64,000 bases of DNA from Rhizobiaceae bacterium (lineage in GTDB: Bacteria; Pseudomonadota; Alphaproteobacteria; Rhizobiales; Rhizobiaceae), in NCBI GenBank assembly GCA_016742175.1, contig JACVCH010000004.1:1-64000 (forward strand), written 5' to 3'. Position numbers and translations under genes: made by a program. Below, in pieces: positions 25,771 through 33,170 of this stretch; position 1 is the first letter of the stretch, and each line of letters begins with the position of its first letter. The notes under the pieces were generated by a model that did not search any database, had not been told where the DNA came from, and worked only from the letters and a program-made list of their open reading frames with translations.

Positions 25771-25799
25771 TTGACCCGCTTTATTGTTAGCGCTAACAT
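25771..25799 (+). promoter_or_regulatory. ABC-importer promoter with perfect LacI operator O2
   Basis: TTGACC (25771-25776), a 17-nt spacer and TAACAT (25794-25799) form a sigma70-like promoter. The -10 region is covered by TGTTAGCGCTAACA (25785-25798), a perfect 14-bp palindrome of LacI type. The transcript would start near 25805 and carry a leader of about 165 nt before the permease ATG at 25970, in which I saw no further clear element. Confidence 0.7.
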
Positions 25800-25969
25800 T
25801 TTTGCGAATGGTCGTTCAAGCAATGTGGCGTCGGGCATGCCGGGCCAACGGCGAGGTGTCCACGCAAGGATTGCGACAGCGGCAAAAGGGGCCGGCCGGA
25901 GGACGGGGTCGCGCCCGAAAAGGCAATGTGCGTGCCGTGCCGGATGCGGCCGGCGTCATGGGAGGCCAG

Positions 25970-26797
25970 ATGACGAATGTTGCGCCGACGGCGGCGAAAG
26001 CCGCGCCCGTCGCCACGCGATCAGGACCATGCAGGTTTCAGGCGCGAAGCCTGCTGTACCCGGTCCTGCCATGGCTGATCCTGATCGGTCTTTGGTATGC
26101 CATCCACCATTCCGGGCTGGTGAAGCCGACGCTGGTGCCGGCGCCGCATGTCGTGCTGGCGAAGTTCTGGACGCTGGTGACGACGCAGTCCTTCCTGACC
26201 GACATCTGGATGTCGACCCAGCGCGTGGTGCTGGGCGTCGTTCTCGGCGTCGCCTGCGCGGTGCCCGTCGGCTTCCTGATCGGCTGGTATGCGCCGGTGC
26301 GCACCTTCGTCAATCCGCTGATCAACTTCTTCCGGGCGCTGCCGCCGATCGCGCTGATCCCGCTGGTGATCGTCTATTTCGGCATCGGCGAATCCGCCAA
26401 GGTGATCATCCTCTTCTACGCCGCGTTCTTCTCCGGCGTGATCGTGATGTATGAGGGCATCTCGCAGATCAACCCGATCTTCATCCGCGTCTCGCGTACG
26501 CTCGGCGCGACGGATGGCGAGATCTTCCGCCGCATCATCGTTCCGCTCTCGCTGCCCCATGTCGTCACGGCGCTGCGTGTCGCGCTTGGCGTCGCCTGGG
26601 CGACGCTGGTCGCGTCGGAGCTGATCGCGGCGCAGGAAGGGCTCGGCGCCGTCATCCAGGACGCGACCGCCTTCTTCCAGCTCGACACGATCTATGTCGG
26701 CATCATCACCATCGGCACGGTCGCTTTGATCATGGACACGCTGCTGCGCCAGGTCAGCCGCCGCCTTCTCGCCTGGCAGGAAAGGATCGACGCATGA
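25970..26797 (+). CDS. NitT/TauT-family ABC permease
   Basis: The 275-residue protein is an inner-membrane permease of the SsuC/TauC type with about six helices and the EAA loop near SRTLGATDGEIFRRIIVPLSLP. The family imports sulfonates, nitrate, pyrimidines, phthalate and other small organic molecules. I use the ATG at 25970 with GGGAGG just upstream; an open frame back to the operator region (25784) is not protein-like. Its stop overlaps the ATPase start by 4 nt. It is under the LacI operator at 25785. Confidence 0.87.
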   Translation: MTNVAPTAAKAAPVATRSGPCRFQARSLLYPVLPWLILIGLWYAIHHSGLVKPTLVPAPHVVLAKFWTLVTTQSFLTDIWMSTQRVVLGVVLGVACAVPVGFLIGWYAPVRTFVNPLINFFRALPPIALIPLVIVYFGIGESAKVIILFYAAFFSGVIVMYEGISQINPIFIRVSRTLGATDGEIFRRIIVPLSLPHVVTALRVALGVAWATLVASELIAAQEGLGAVIQDATAFFQLDTIYVGIITIGTVALIMDTLLRQVSRRLLAWQERIDA

Positions 26798-27609
26798 CGC
26801 CCGGCGCCGACCGCATCAAGCTCGAAAACGTCGACATGCGCTTCACCACGGATCGTGGTCCGCTGACGGTCGTCGACGACGTGTCGCTGACGATTCGAGA
26901 GGGCGAGTTCGTCGCGCTCGTCGGACCATCCGGCTGCGGCAAGACCACACTCTTGAACATGATGGCGGGCTTCATCCGTCCGACGGACGGCCACGTGCTT
27001 CTCGACGGGACCGCGATCACCGGGCCCGGCCGCGAACGCGGTGTCATGTTCCAGGAATACGGCGTCTTCCCCTGGCTGACGGTGAAGGAGAACATCGCCT
27101 TCGGCCTGCGCCTTGCGGCCAACCGCGTGCCGGCCGAAAAACGCGAGGAGATCTGCGAGCGCTACATGCGCCTGATGCGGCTGACCGACTTCCGCAACGC
27201 CTATCCGAAGACGCTGTCGGGCGGCATGCGCCAGCGTGTGGCGCTGGCGCGCGCCTATGCGGTCAACCCGGCTTTCCTGCTGATGGACGAGCCCTTCGGG
27301 GCGCTGGATGCCCAGACCCGCACCGCGATGCAGGACCTTCTGCTCGAAGTGCTGGCGAGCGAGAACAAGACGGTCGTCATGATCACCCATTCGGTCGACG
27401 AGGCGCTCTATCTCGCCTCGCGCATCGTGGTCATCTCGGCCCGGCCGGCGCGCATCCGCAAGATCATCGACGTGCCCTTCGGCTATCCCCGCCAGGACAA
27501 TGTGCACGACCTGCCGCAGTTCGCCGAGCTGCGCGCGGAGATCAAGGAACTGGTCATGCAGGAATATGCAGCCCAGGAACAGCAGGCGCGGCTGCGCCTG
27601 TCCGACTGA
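26794..27609 (+). CDS. NitT/TauT-family ABC ATPase
   Basis: The 271-residue ATPase has Walker A (GPSGCGKTT), the Q-loop (MFQEYGVFPWLTVKEN), the signature LSGGMRQRVALARA, Walker B (FLLMDEPFGALDAQTR) and the H-loop (MITHSVDEAL). FQEYGVFPWLTV and EPFGALD are typical of SsuB/TauB-like subunits. It starts inside the permease stop and powers the same importer. Confidence 0.9.
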   Translation: MTPGADRIKLENVDMRFTTDRGPLTVVDDVSLTIREGEFVALVGPSGCGKTTLLNMMAGFIRPTDGHVLLDGTAITGPGRERGVMFQEYGVFPWLTVKENIAFGLRLAANRVPAEKREEICERYMRLMRLTDFRNAYPKTLSGGMRQRVALARAYAVNPAFLLMDEPFGALDAQTRTAMQDLLLEVLASENKTVVMITHSVDEALYLASRIVVISARPARIRKIIDVPFGYPRQDNVHDLPQFAELRAEIKELVMQEYAAQEQQARLRLSD

Positions 27610-27634
27610 AAACAAGAAGAGGTGGAGGAACGGA

Positions 27635-28654
27635 ATGCTTATCAAGGATTATCGCATCAGCCGTCGCGGCCTTCTCGTGGGCGCCGGCGCGGCGGTCGCG
27701 GCAACGGGCCTGTCGATGCCGTCGATCGTGCGCGCGCAGTCGCCCGTGCGCGTCGGCTACCTGCACACGCTCGCCGTCGACGGCCAGATCTGGCTCGCCG
27801 ACCATATGGGCGAATGGGCAAAGCAGGAGCTCGCGCCTGAATTCACCCAGTTCACCACCGGGCTCGAACTCTTCCAGGCGATGATCGGCGGTTCGATCGA
27901 CGTCCTGGCGACGGGCGCCGTGATCTCGAACTTCCCGGCGCGCGGACAGGGAAAAGCGTTCCTGATGAACGACGTCGAGCGCGCGACGGCGCAACTCTGG
28001 GTCAACCCGGCCTCGGGCGTTTCCAGCTTCGAGGATTTGAAGGGCAAGCAGATCTCGACGACGACCGGCACCACGGCGCACGTCTTCCTCGACAAGGCGC
28101 TGCGCGAAAACGGCATCGTGCCCGGCGAAGATGTCGAAATCATCAACCAGCGCATGTCGGATGCGGTGACGTCCTTCATCTCGGGCGCCGTGCCCGCGGT
28201 CGCGCTCTGGGTGCCGTTCAACGTGTCGGTGCGCGACAATTTGCCGGATTCGAAGATGCTGATCGACGCGTCGGCCTTCTATCCCGAGGCGGCGATCATG
28301 GGCGGCTGGGCGGCCTCGGAAGAATTCCTGTCCTCCAACCGCGAGACGCTGGTCAAAATCGTCAAGGCGTGGGCGCCGGCCAACGACTATCTCCTCAACT
28401 CCTCCGACGAGGCGTTGAAGATCCTGCAGGAGAAATACTACCAGAACGTCCCGCTGGCGGATCTGACCGAACAGTACAAGGCGCAGGAGATGTTCTCGGC
28501 GGCCGACTGGGTCGGCAAATATGACGACGGCACCGTGGTCAACTGGCTGCAGCAGGTCACCGACTTCTATGTCGAGGCCGGCGGCATCGAGAACCCGGTT
28601 CCGGCGTCGGACTATTTCGTCGCCGACATCTACAAGGAAGCAATGGCAGGCTGA
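27635..28654 (+). CDS. NitT/TauT-family substrate-binding protein
   Basis: The 339-residue protein begins with a twin-arginine-like signal (ISRRGLLVGAGAAVAATGL, cleavage near IVRAQS) and continues as a type 2 periplasmic-binding fold of the SsuA/TauA/ThiY kind (VGYLHTLAVDGQ, ELFQAMIGGSIDVLATGAV). GGAGG precedes the ATG at 27635. It is the last importer gene and ends at a strong terminator. The ligand is unknown; the neighbouring enzymes suggest a small polyhydroxy acid or sulfonate. Confidence 0.87.
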   Translation: MLIKDYRISRRGLLVGAGAAVAATGLSMPSIVRAQSPVRVGYLHTLAVDGQIWLADHMGEWAKQELAPEFTQFTTGLELFQAMIGGSIDVLATGAVISNFPARGQGKAFLMNDVERATAQLWVNPASGVSSFEDLKGKQISTTTGTTAHVFLDKALRENGIVPGEDVEIINQRMSDAVTSFISGAVPAVALWVPFNVSVRDNLPDSKMLIDASAFYPEAAIMGGWAASEEFLSSNRETLVKIVKAWAPANDYLLNSSDEALKILQEKYYQNVPLADLTEQYKAQEMFSAADWVGKYDDGTVVNWLQQVTDFYVEAGGIENPVPASDYFVADIYKEAMAG

Positions 28655-28660
28655 CCCTCC

Positions 28661-28694
28661 TGGCTCGGCGGGCGTCGCGGCGTCCGCCGAGCCA
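28661..28694. terminator. Bidirectional terminator between importer operon and enolase-family gene
   Basis: TGGCTCGGCGG (28661-28671) pairs perfectly with CCGCCGAGCCA (28684-28694) over 11 bp around a 12-nt loop that can pair further. It fills the 42-bp gap between two convergent genes, so it probably ends transcription from both sides. There is no clear U-run. Confidence 0.75.
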
Positions 28695-28696
28695 AG

Positions 28697-29818
28697 TCAG
28701 AACGGCACCTGATGGCGCGCGATGGCGGCAAGGTCCGGCATCGCGCCGAGGCCGGGGCCGCCCGGAAGCGCGAGGCGGCCGCCGTCGACCTGCCATGGCG
28801 CGTCGAGCATCTCGTCGCGCAGCGGGTTGGGGTTCGAATCGACTTCCACCATGCCGTCACCGCCGACCGCTGCCAGGAGATGGGCGGAAGCGAGCAGCCC
28901 CACCGCTCCCCCCAGCCAGTGCGGGCAAAAGCGGATGCCGCGGGTAAGTGCCTCGCGCCCGATCTCGACGCAGCGGCTGAACCCTCCCCATTTGCCGAGA
29001 TCGGGCTGCAACACGCCGAGAAAGCCGGCTTCCATGGCCTCGCCGAACGCTCCTTCGCGCATATTTTCACCGGCGGCGAGCGGAACCTGGCTTGCAGCCG
29101 CCAGCGCCTGCCATTCGGCGACGTCGCGGTCCGCCCGGATCGGTTCCTCCAGCCAGTCGAGGCGGTGCGGCTCCATCAGCCCGGCCATGCGGACCGCCGC
29201 CGCGCTGTCCCAGCCCTGGTTGGCATCGACCATCAGGCGGACCTCGTCGCCGAGTTCGAGCCGCAGCCGCGAGAGATTTGCAAGGTCGCGCTCCTCGCCG
29301 AAGCCGACCTTCAGCTTGAATGCCAGATAGCCTTCTGCGCGTTTCGTGGCCGCGAGCCGTTCCGGCGCGTCGGGGTTGAGCCCGCTCGCATAGGCGGCGA
29401 CCGAGGCGATCGGCTCCGCCGCGCCGAGATGGACATGCAGCGGAACGCCGGCCTTGCGCGCGGCAAGATCCCAGACGGCGATGTCGAGGCCGGCGATGAC
29501 CTGAGCAAGCGGGCCGTGCTCGCCGGTCTGGATGGCGAGAACTGCGAAGTGGCGCGTCAGGCGCTCGAAGAGCGCGGTCGGATCGGCAAACGGCCCGGCC
29601 GTCGTGACCGGGCCGACGACGTCGCGGAGGAGCCGCGCCCGATGCTCGGCGCCGACTGAGGGGAAATTGCACCAGATTTCGCCCCAACCCTCCGCCCCGT
29701 CCGTGTCGACGACGCGCACGAGAACCGCCGGACGGTCGTGCATGGTGCCGAAGGAGGTCCGCACCGGAGTTGCGACCGGCGCCCGGAAGACGAGGCATTC
29801 GATCCGTTCAATCTGCAT
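28697..29818 (-). CDS. Enolase-superfamily enzyme (mandelate racemase/muconate lactonizing group)
   Basis: The 373-residue protein has the enolase N-terminal capping domain and a C-terminal barrel with the three metal ligands in VDANQGWD, LEEPI and AGENM. A KxK motif (FKLKVGF) supplies the usual catalytic lysine, and a late PHWLGG carries a histidine. Members dehydrate or racemise sugar acids and related carboxylates by abstracting the proton next to the carboxylate. The ATG at 29818 has GGGGAG 7 nt upstream. It is divergent from the YihU-like dehydrogenase with two LacI operators between them, so it belongs to the same pathway. The substrate is not evident. Confidence 0.87.
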   Translation of the reverse strand: MQIERIECLVFRAPVATPVRTSFGTMHDRPAVLVRVVDTDGAEGWGEIWCNFPSVGAEHRARLLRDVVGPVTTAGPFADPTALFERLTRHFAVLAIQTGEHGPLAQVIAGLDIAVWDLAARKAGVPLHVHLGAAEPIASVAAYASGLNPDAPERLAATKRAEGYLAFKLKVGFGEERDLANLSRLRLELGDEVRLMVDANQGWDSAAAVRMAGLMEPHRLDWLEEPIRADRDVAEWQALAAASQVPLAAGENMREGAFGEAMEAGFLGVLQPDLGKWGGFSRCVEIGREALTRGIRFCPHWLGGAVGLLASAHLLAAVGGDGMVEVDSNPNPLRDEMLDAPWQVDGGRLALPGGPGLGAMPDLAAIARHQVPF

Positions 29819-29838
29819 AAGGCCGCTCCCCTGCGATA

Positions 29839-29876
29839 TTGACAGCGCTAACATCGAGATTATGGTAGCGCTAACA
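29839..29876. promoter_or_regulatory. Divergent promoter with LacI operators O3 and O4
   Basis: TGACAGCGCTAACA (29840-29853) and TGGTAGCGCTAACA (29863-29876) are direct repeats 23 bp apart, both followed by TCGA. On the plus strand TTGACA (29839-29844) and TATGGT (29861-29866) form a promoter with a 16-nt spacer, so O3 covers the -35 and O4 the -10. They share the AGCGCTAACA core with the two sites near the LacI gene, which ties import and catabolic genes into one regulon. Confidence 0.72.
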
Positions 29877-29915
29877 TCGACAATGTCAAAGACCTTGGTA
29901 CTGGAGGAATCGCCC

Positions 29916-30824
29916 ATGCGGATCGGCTTTATCGGAACGGGCACGATGGGTGCGCCGATGGCGCGCAACATCGCCCGCGGCGGGCACGAAGTGACCGCCT
30001 TCGATCTCAATACCGACACGCTGCGCGCGCTGTCGGACGCCGGCATCGCCGCCGCTCCGAACGCCCGCGATGCGGCACGCGACAAGGACATCGTGATCTC
30101 CATGCTGCCGAACTCGCAGCATGTCGACGACCTCGTCTTCGGCGCGAACGGCATCGCCGACGTGCTGTCGCCCGACGGGCTCTATATCGACATGAGCACG
30201 ATCGCGCCGACCATGACGGTGTCGATCGCCGAGCGGCTGCGCGCCCGCGGGCTCGCCATGGTCGACGCGCCCGTCGGACGCCAGCAGCAGCACGCCATCG
30301 AGGGCAAGCTCCTGATCATGGTCGGCGGCGACGAGGCGGATGTAGAGCGGGCGCGCCCGGTGCTCGACCTCATGGGCGACACGGTCATCCATTGCGGCCC
30401 CTGCGGCGCGGGCGCGGCGATGAAGATCGTCAACAATTTCATGTCGATCACCATCAATCTGGCGGCGGCCGAAGCGCTGATCCTCGCCGAAAAGGGCGGG
30501 CTCGATCCCGATCTCGCCCGCAAGGTGATGCTGGGAACGGTGGCCGGCCAGGGCCATTTCGGCACGACCTATCCCGCGAAGGTGCTGAAGGGAGATCTCG
30601 AGCCGGGCTTCATGATCGACCTTGCGCACAAGGATCTCGGCCTTGCCGTCGACTTCGCCGCCGCCATCGGCGCGCCGCTCGACAGCGGACGGCTCGCGCA
30701 GGCGCGCTACGACGACGCCCGCAAGGCCGGCCGCGGGCGGCAGGACTGGACAGCGCTCTACGACTTCCTGCGGGCCGAAAGCAAAGCCGCGGTCAAGACG
30801 CCGCGCCTGGCAGCCGGTGCCTGA
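29916..30824 (+). CDS. Beta-hydroxyacid dehydrogenase family, YihU (sulfolactaldehyde reductase)-like
   Basis: The 302-residue protein is a 3-hydroxyisobutyrate dehydrogenase-type NAD(P) oxidoreductase with GFIGTGTMGAPMARN and the catalytic lysine region GAAMKIVNNFMS. The family's usual PVSGG loop reads PVGRQQQHAIEG. From memory this resembles YihU, which has PVGR at that place, as do the C-terminal stretches GFMIDLAHKDLG and AGRGRQDW. YihU reduces 3-sulfolactaldehyde in sulfoquinovose breakdown. The arginine of PVGR would suit an acid or sulfonate group. GGAGG precedes the ATG at 29916. It could also act on another short hydroxyacid or semialdehyde. Confidence 0.85.
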   Translation: MRIGFIGTGTMGAPMARNIARGGHEVTAFDLNTDTLRALSDAGIAAAPNARDAARDKDIVISMLPNSQHVDDLVFGANGIADVLSPDGLYIDMSTIAPTMTVSIAERLRARGLAMVDAPVGRQQQHAIEGKLLIMVGGDEADVERARPVLDLMGDTVIHCGPCGAGAAMKIVNNFMSITINLAAAEALILAEKGGLDPDLARKVMLGTVAGQGHFGTTYPAKVLKGDLEPGFMIDLAHKDLGLAVDFAAAIGAPLDSGRLAQARYDDARKAGRGRQDWTALYDFLRAESKAAVKTPRLAAGA

Positions 30825-30825
30825 G

Positions 30826-32271
30826 ATGACCGCCTACGACTATGGCTGCCTCATCGGCGGCGCCTGGCAGGACGGCGCGGCAATGACGTTCGAGACGTTC
30901 AATCCCGCGCGGCCGCGCGAGCGCATCGGCAGCTATCGTCCCGCAAGCCCGGAGATGATTGAAGAGGCCGTCCGAAACGCGACGCAGGCGCAGAAGGCAT
31001 GGCGCAAGGTGCCGGTCGCCGAGCGCATCCGTATCTGCACCGCATTCTTTGGCGCGATCGCCGCGCGATCGGAGGAGATCGCGCTGTCGATCACGCTCGA
31101 GCAGGGCAAGCCTCTCGCCGAGGCGCGCAACGAAGCCGCCAAGTCGCTCGGAGAAGCGGCGGCGATGACGGCGCATGTGCTGTCGGGCGGCACGGAGCGG
31201 ATGGCCGATGCACGGCCCGGCTTCCAGAACATGGTCGCCCGCAGGCCGCGCGGCGTCATCGCGGCGATCACGCCGTGGAACTTCCCGATCCTGACGCCGA
31301 TGCGCAAGATCGCGCCCGCGCTGCTGTTCGGCAACGCGATCATCATCAAGCCGTCGGAATTCACCCCATCGACCGTCTGCCTGATCGGCGAGGCGGCGAA
31401 CGAGACGCTGCCGGCGGGTCTTCTCCAGATCGTGCTCGGCAGCGGCGATGTCGGCGCGGCGCTTGTCGGGGCGCCCGGCGTCGCAGGCATCACCTTCACC
31501 GGCTCAGTCGCGACGGGCAAGCGCATCTATGCGCTCGGCGCCGGCAATCTTGCCGAACTCTCGCTCGAGCTCGGCGGCAAGAACGCGGTCGTCATCAACG
31601 ATGTCGACGACCTCGAGTCCTGCCTCGACCAGGTGGCGGGCGCAGCCTTCATGTGCGCCGGCCAGCGCTGCACGGCAATCAGCCGGGTGATCGTGGCCGA
31701 GCCGCTGCGGCCGCAGGTCGAGGCCGGACTGGTGCGCCGCGCCGAGGCGCAGAAGCAGGGCGACGGGCGCGAAGGCGGCGTGACGCTGGGACCGCTGACG
31801 ACCGGAGCGCAGTTCGCCCGGGTGCGCCGTATGGTCGAGGCCGGCGTCGCGGAAGGCGCCATGGTTCTGACCGGGGGCGCGTCTTCGGTCGGCGATCCGG
31901 AAACGGAAGGCTATTTCTTCGCCCCGACGATCATCTCCGGCATCACCCCGGACATGTCCGTCGCGCGCGAGGAGATTTTCGGCCCCGTCATCGGCATCAG
32001 CTCCTACACGACGCTCGACGAAGCCTTCGACATCCTCAACGGAGTCGAATACGGGCTGACCTCCTCGCTCTTCTCCAAGGATTTCGGCGTCATCCAGCGC
32101 TTCGTCGCGGAAAGCGAAAGCGGGATGCTGCACGTCAATCACGGCACCATTCCCGACAACCACATGCCGTTCGGCGGGATCAAGAACTCCGGCGTCGGCG
32201 CCTATTCGGTCGGCGCGTCGGCGGCACATTTCTACACGACGGAGCACTCCGTCTATCTGAAGGCGCAATGA
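30826..32271 (+). CDS. NAD(P)-dependent aldehyde dehydrogenase (semialdehyde type)
   Basis: The 481-residue ALDH has the cofactor motif IIIKPSEFTP, the general base in LELGGKNA, the catalytic cysteine in AGQRCTAISR and the EEIFGPVIG motif. The form of the cysteine region resembles alpha-ketoglutaric semialdehyde and succinate/sulfolactaldehyde-type dehydrogenases. It starts 1 nt after the YihU-like gene, so the two are coupled. It could oxidise the aldehyde that the YihU-like enzyme makes or competes for. The substrate is not known. Confidence 0.87.
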   Translation: MTAYDYGCLIGGAWQDGAAMTFETFNPARPRERIGSYRPASPEMIEEAVRNATQAQKAWRKVPVAERIRICTAFFGAIAARSEEIALSITLEQGKPLAEARNEAAKSLGEAAAMTAHVLSGGTERMADARPGFQNMVARRPRGVIAAITPWNFPILTPMRKIAPALLFGNAIIIKPSEFTPSTVCLIGEAANETLPAGLLQIVLGSGDVGAALVGAPGVAGITFTGSVATGKRIYALGAGNLAELSLELGGKNAVVINDVDDLESCLDQVAGAAFMCAGQRCTAISRVIVAEPLRPQVEAGLVRRAEAQKQGDGREGGVTLGPLTTGAQFARVRRMVEAGVAEGAMVLTGGASSVGDPETEGYFFAPTIISGITPDMSVAREEIFGPVIGISSYTTLDEAFDILNGVEYGLTSSLFSKDFGVIQRFVAESESGMLHVNHGTIPDNHMPFGGIKNSGVGAYSVGASAAHFYTTEHSVYLKAQ

Positions 32272-32426
32272 CGATGGGACTTGGCTCGATCACGCAGCTT
32301 GTCCGGTCGGTCCTGGACCGGCTGCGCCAACCGCGCTATCGGCCCGAACTCCACTATCTGCGTGGCCTGCCAAGCGGCCTCGCCCGGTCCCGCCCGCTCC
32401 GGCCAAAGCGCAAGACCAAGCGGTAG
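32268..32426 (+). CDS. Possible small basic protein (52 residues)
   Basis: An ATG overlaps the aldehyde dehydrogenase stop (ATGA) and opens a 52-codon frame ending in TAG at 32424-32426. The product starts MTMGLGSITQLVRSVLD and ends in an Arg/Lys-rich tail (RPLRPKRKTKR). The overlap suggests coupled translation, and the amphipathic start plus basic tail could suit an RNA- or membrane-associated small protein. No family is recognised, and it may be a chance frame. Confidence 0.35.
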   Translation: MTMGLGSITQLVRSVLDRLRQPRYRPELHYLRGLPSGLARSRPLRPKRKTKR

Positions 32427-32448
32427 GCGCCGAGAATACGGTCGATGC

Positions 32449-32811
32449 CTACGACGCGCCCGAGACGGCCTCTGCGAGTTCGGCATATTCCGCGCGACCC
32501 GGCGTGAAGACATCGAGATTGAGGACGATCTCGCCTCCGACCACTTCGGCATGGTGCGTGACGCCGCCTGGCACGACCGCGAGGCCACCGGGGCCGAGCC
32601 GCACGCAGGAGCCGCCGATGTGAAAATCGACGGTCCCGGCCAGGATGTAGACGATCTGCTCGTTCGGATGGCTGTGCGGACGCGGCTCGTGGCCGGGATG
32701 AAGGCGATGGAGGGCCAGGGTCGCGGCGCTGCCTGAAAACGCCTTGCGCTCGACGCCGGGGCGCACCGGGGTCCACGGCAGAGCGTCCCAATCAACCGAA
32801 TGTATGTTCAC
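32449..32811 (-). CDS. Single-domain cupin protein
   Basis: The 120-residue protein is a small cupin: motif 1 is GHEPRPHSHPNEQIVYILAGTVDF-like (two histidines and a glutamate/glutamine position) and motif 2 has the histidine of PGGVTHHAEV. Such proteins bind a metal and act as isomerases, dioxygenases or lactonases on small acids. It starts with GTG at 32811, overlapping the upstream stop (GTGA), and is the last gene of the leftward TRAP operon. It converges with the LacI-controlled operon. The role is not clear. Confidence 0.8.
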   Translation of the reverse strand: MNIHSVDWDALPWTPVRPGVERKAFSGSAATLALHRLHPGHEPRPHSHPNEQIVYILAGTVDFHIGGSCVRLGPGGLAVVPGGVTHHAEVVGGEIVLNLDVFTPGRAEYAELAEAVSGAS

Positions 32812-33113
32812 TTCACACCCTTTCCGAGAATCGACTGCACGTCGATGGCGGCTTGCAGTTCCGCGGCGGTGAGCTGCCACCAGTTTTCGAGAAGCGCGAC
32901 TTCCTCGGCCAGCAGCTTCTCGCGATATCTGACCGCAATCGCCGGCCCGAAACAGGCCGCGAGCAGCGCATGGGCCAGCCGCAGCGGCTCCGGCCCGCCA
33001 TAGCCCCACTCGAAGCCGGAGCCTGGAAGGTCCGTCGCCGTGTCCGGCAGCGGGCTGCCGTCGACCGTGACGACCACGCCCTTTGCCGTGCGTTCACCCT
33101 CAAAGATCATCAT
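32808..33113 (-). CDS. DUF6166-like small protein
   Basis: The 101-residue protein shows the central pattern GFEWGYGGPEPLRLAHALLA followed by YREKLLAEEVALLENWWQLTAAE, which I recall as the DUF6166 family. The function is unknown. Here it lies in a catabolic operon between the TRAP binding-protein gene and the cupin gene. The ATG at 33113 has GGAG about 10 nt upstream, and its stop overlaps the cupin GTG. It may be a small accessory or adaptor protein. Confidence 0.7.
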   Translation of the reverse strand: MMIFEGERTAKGVVVTVDGSPLPDTATDLPGSGFEWGYGGPEPLRLAHALLAACFGPAIAVRYREKLLAEEVALLENWWQLTAAELQAAIDVQSILGKGVK

Positions 33114-33170
33114 GCCATTTCCGCTCCGGATGGCGCGCCCGGCCGTCGAGCCGGGCGGGCCAAACTTCGG

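Noticed and set aside
25784-25969. A 62-residue N-terminal extension of the NitT/TauT permease.
   Set aside because: It would start inside the LacI operator and -10 element, and its Arg/Gly-rich sequence is not like a permease. The ATG at 25970 has GGGAGG.
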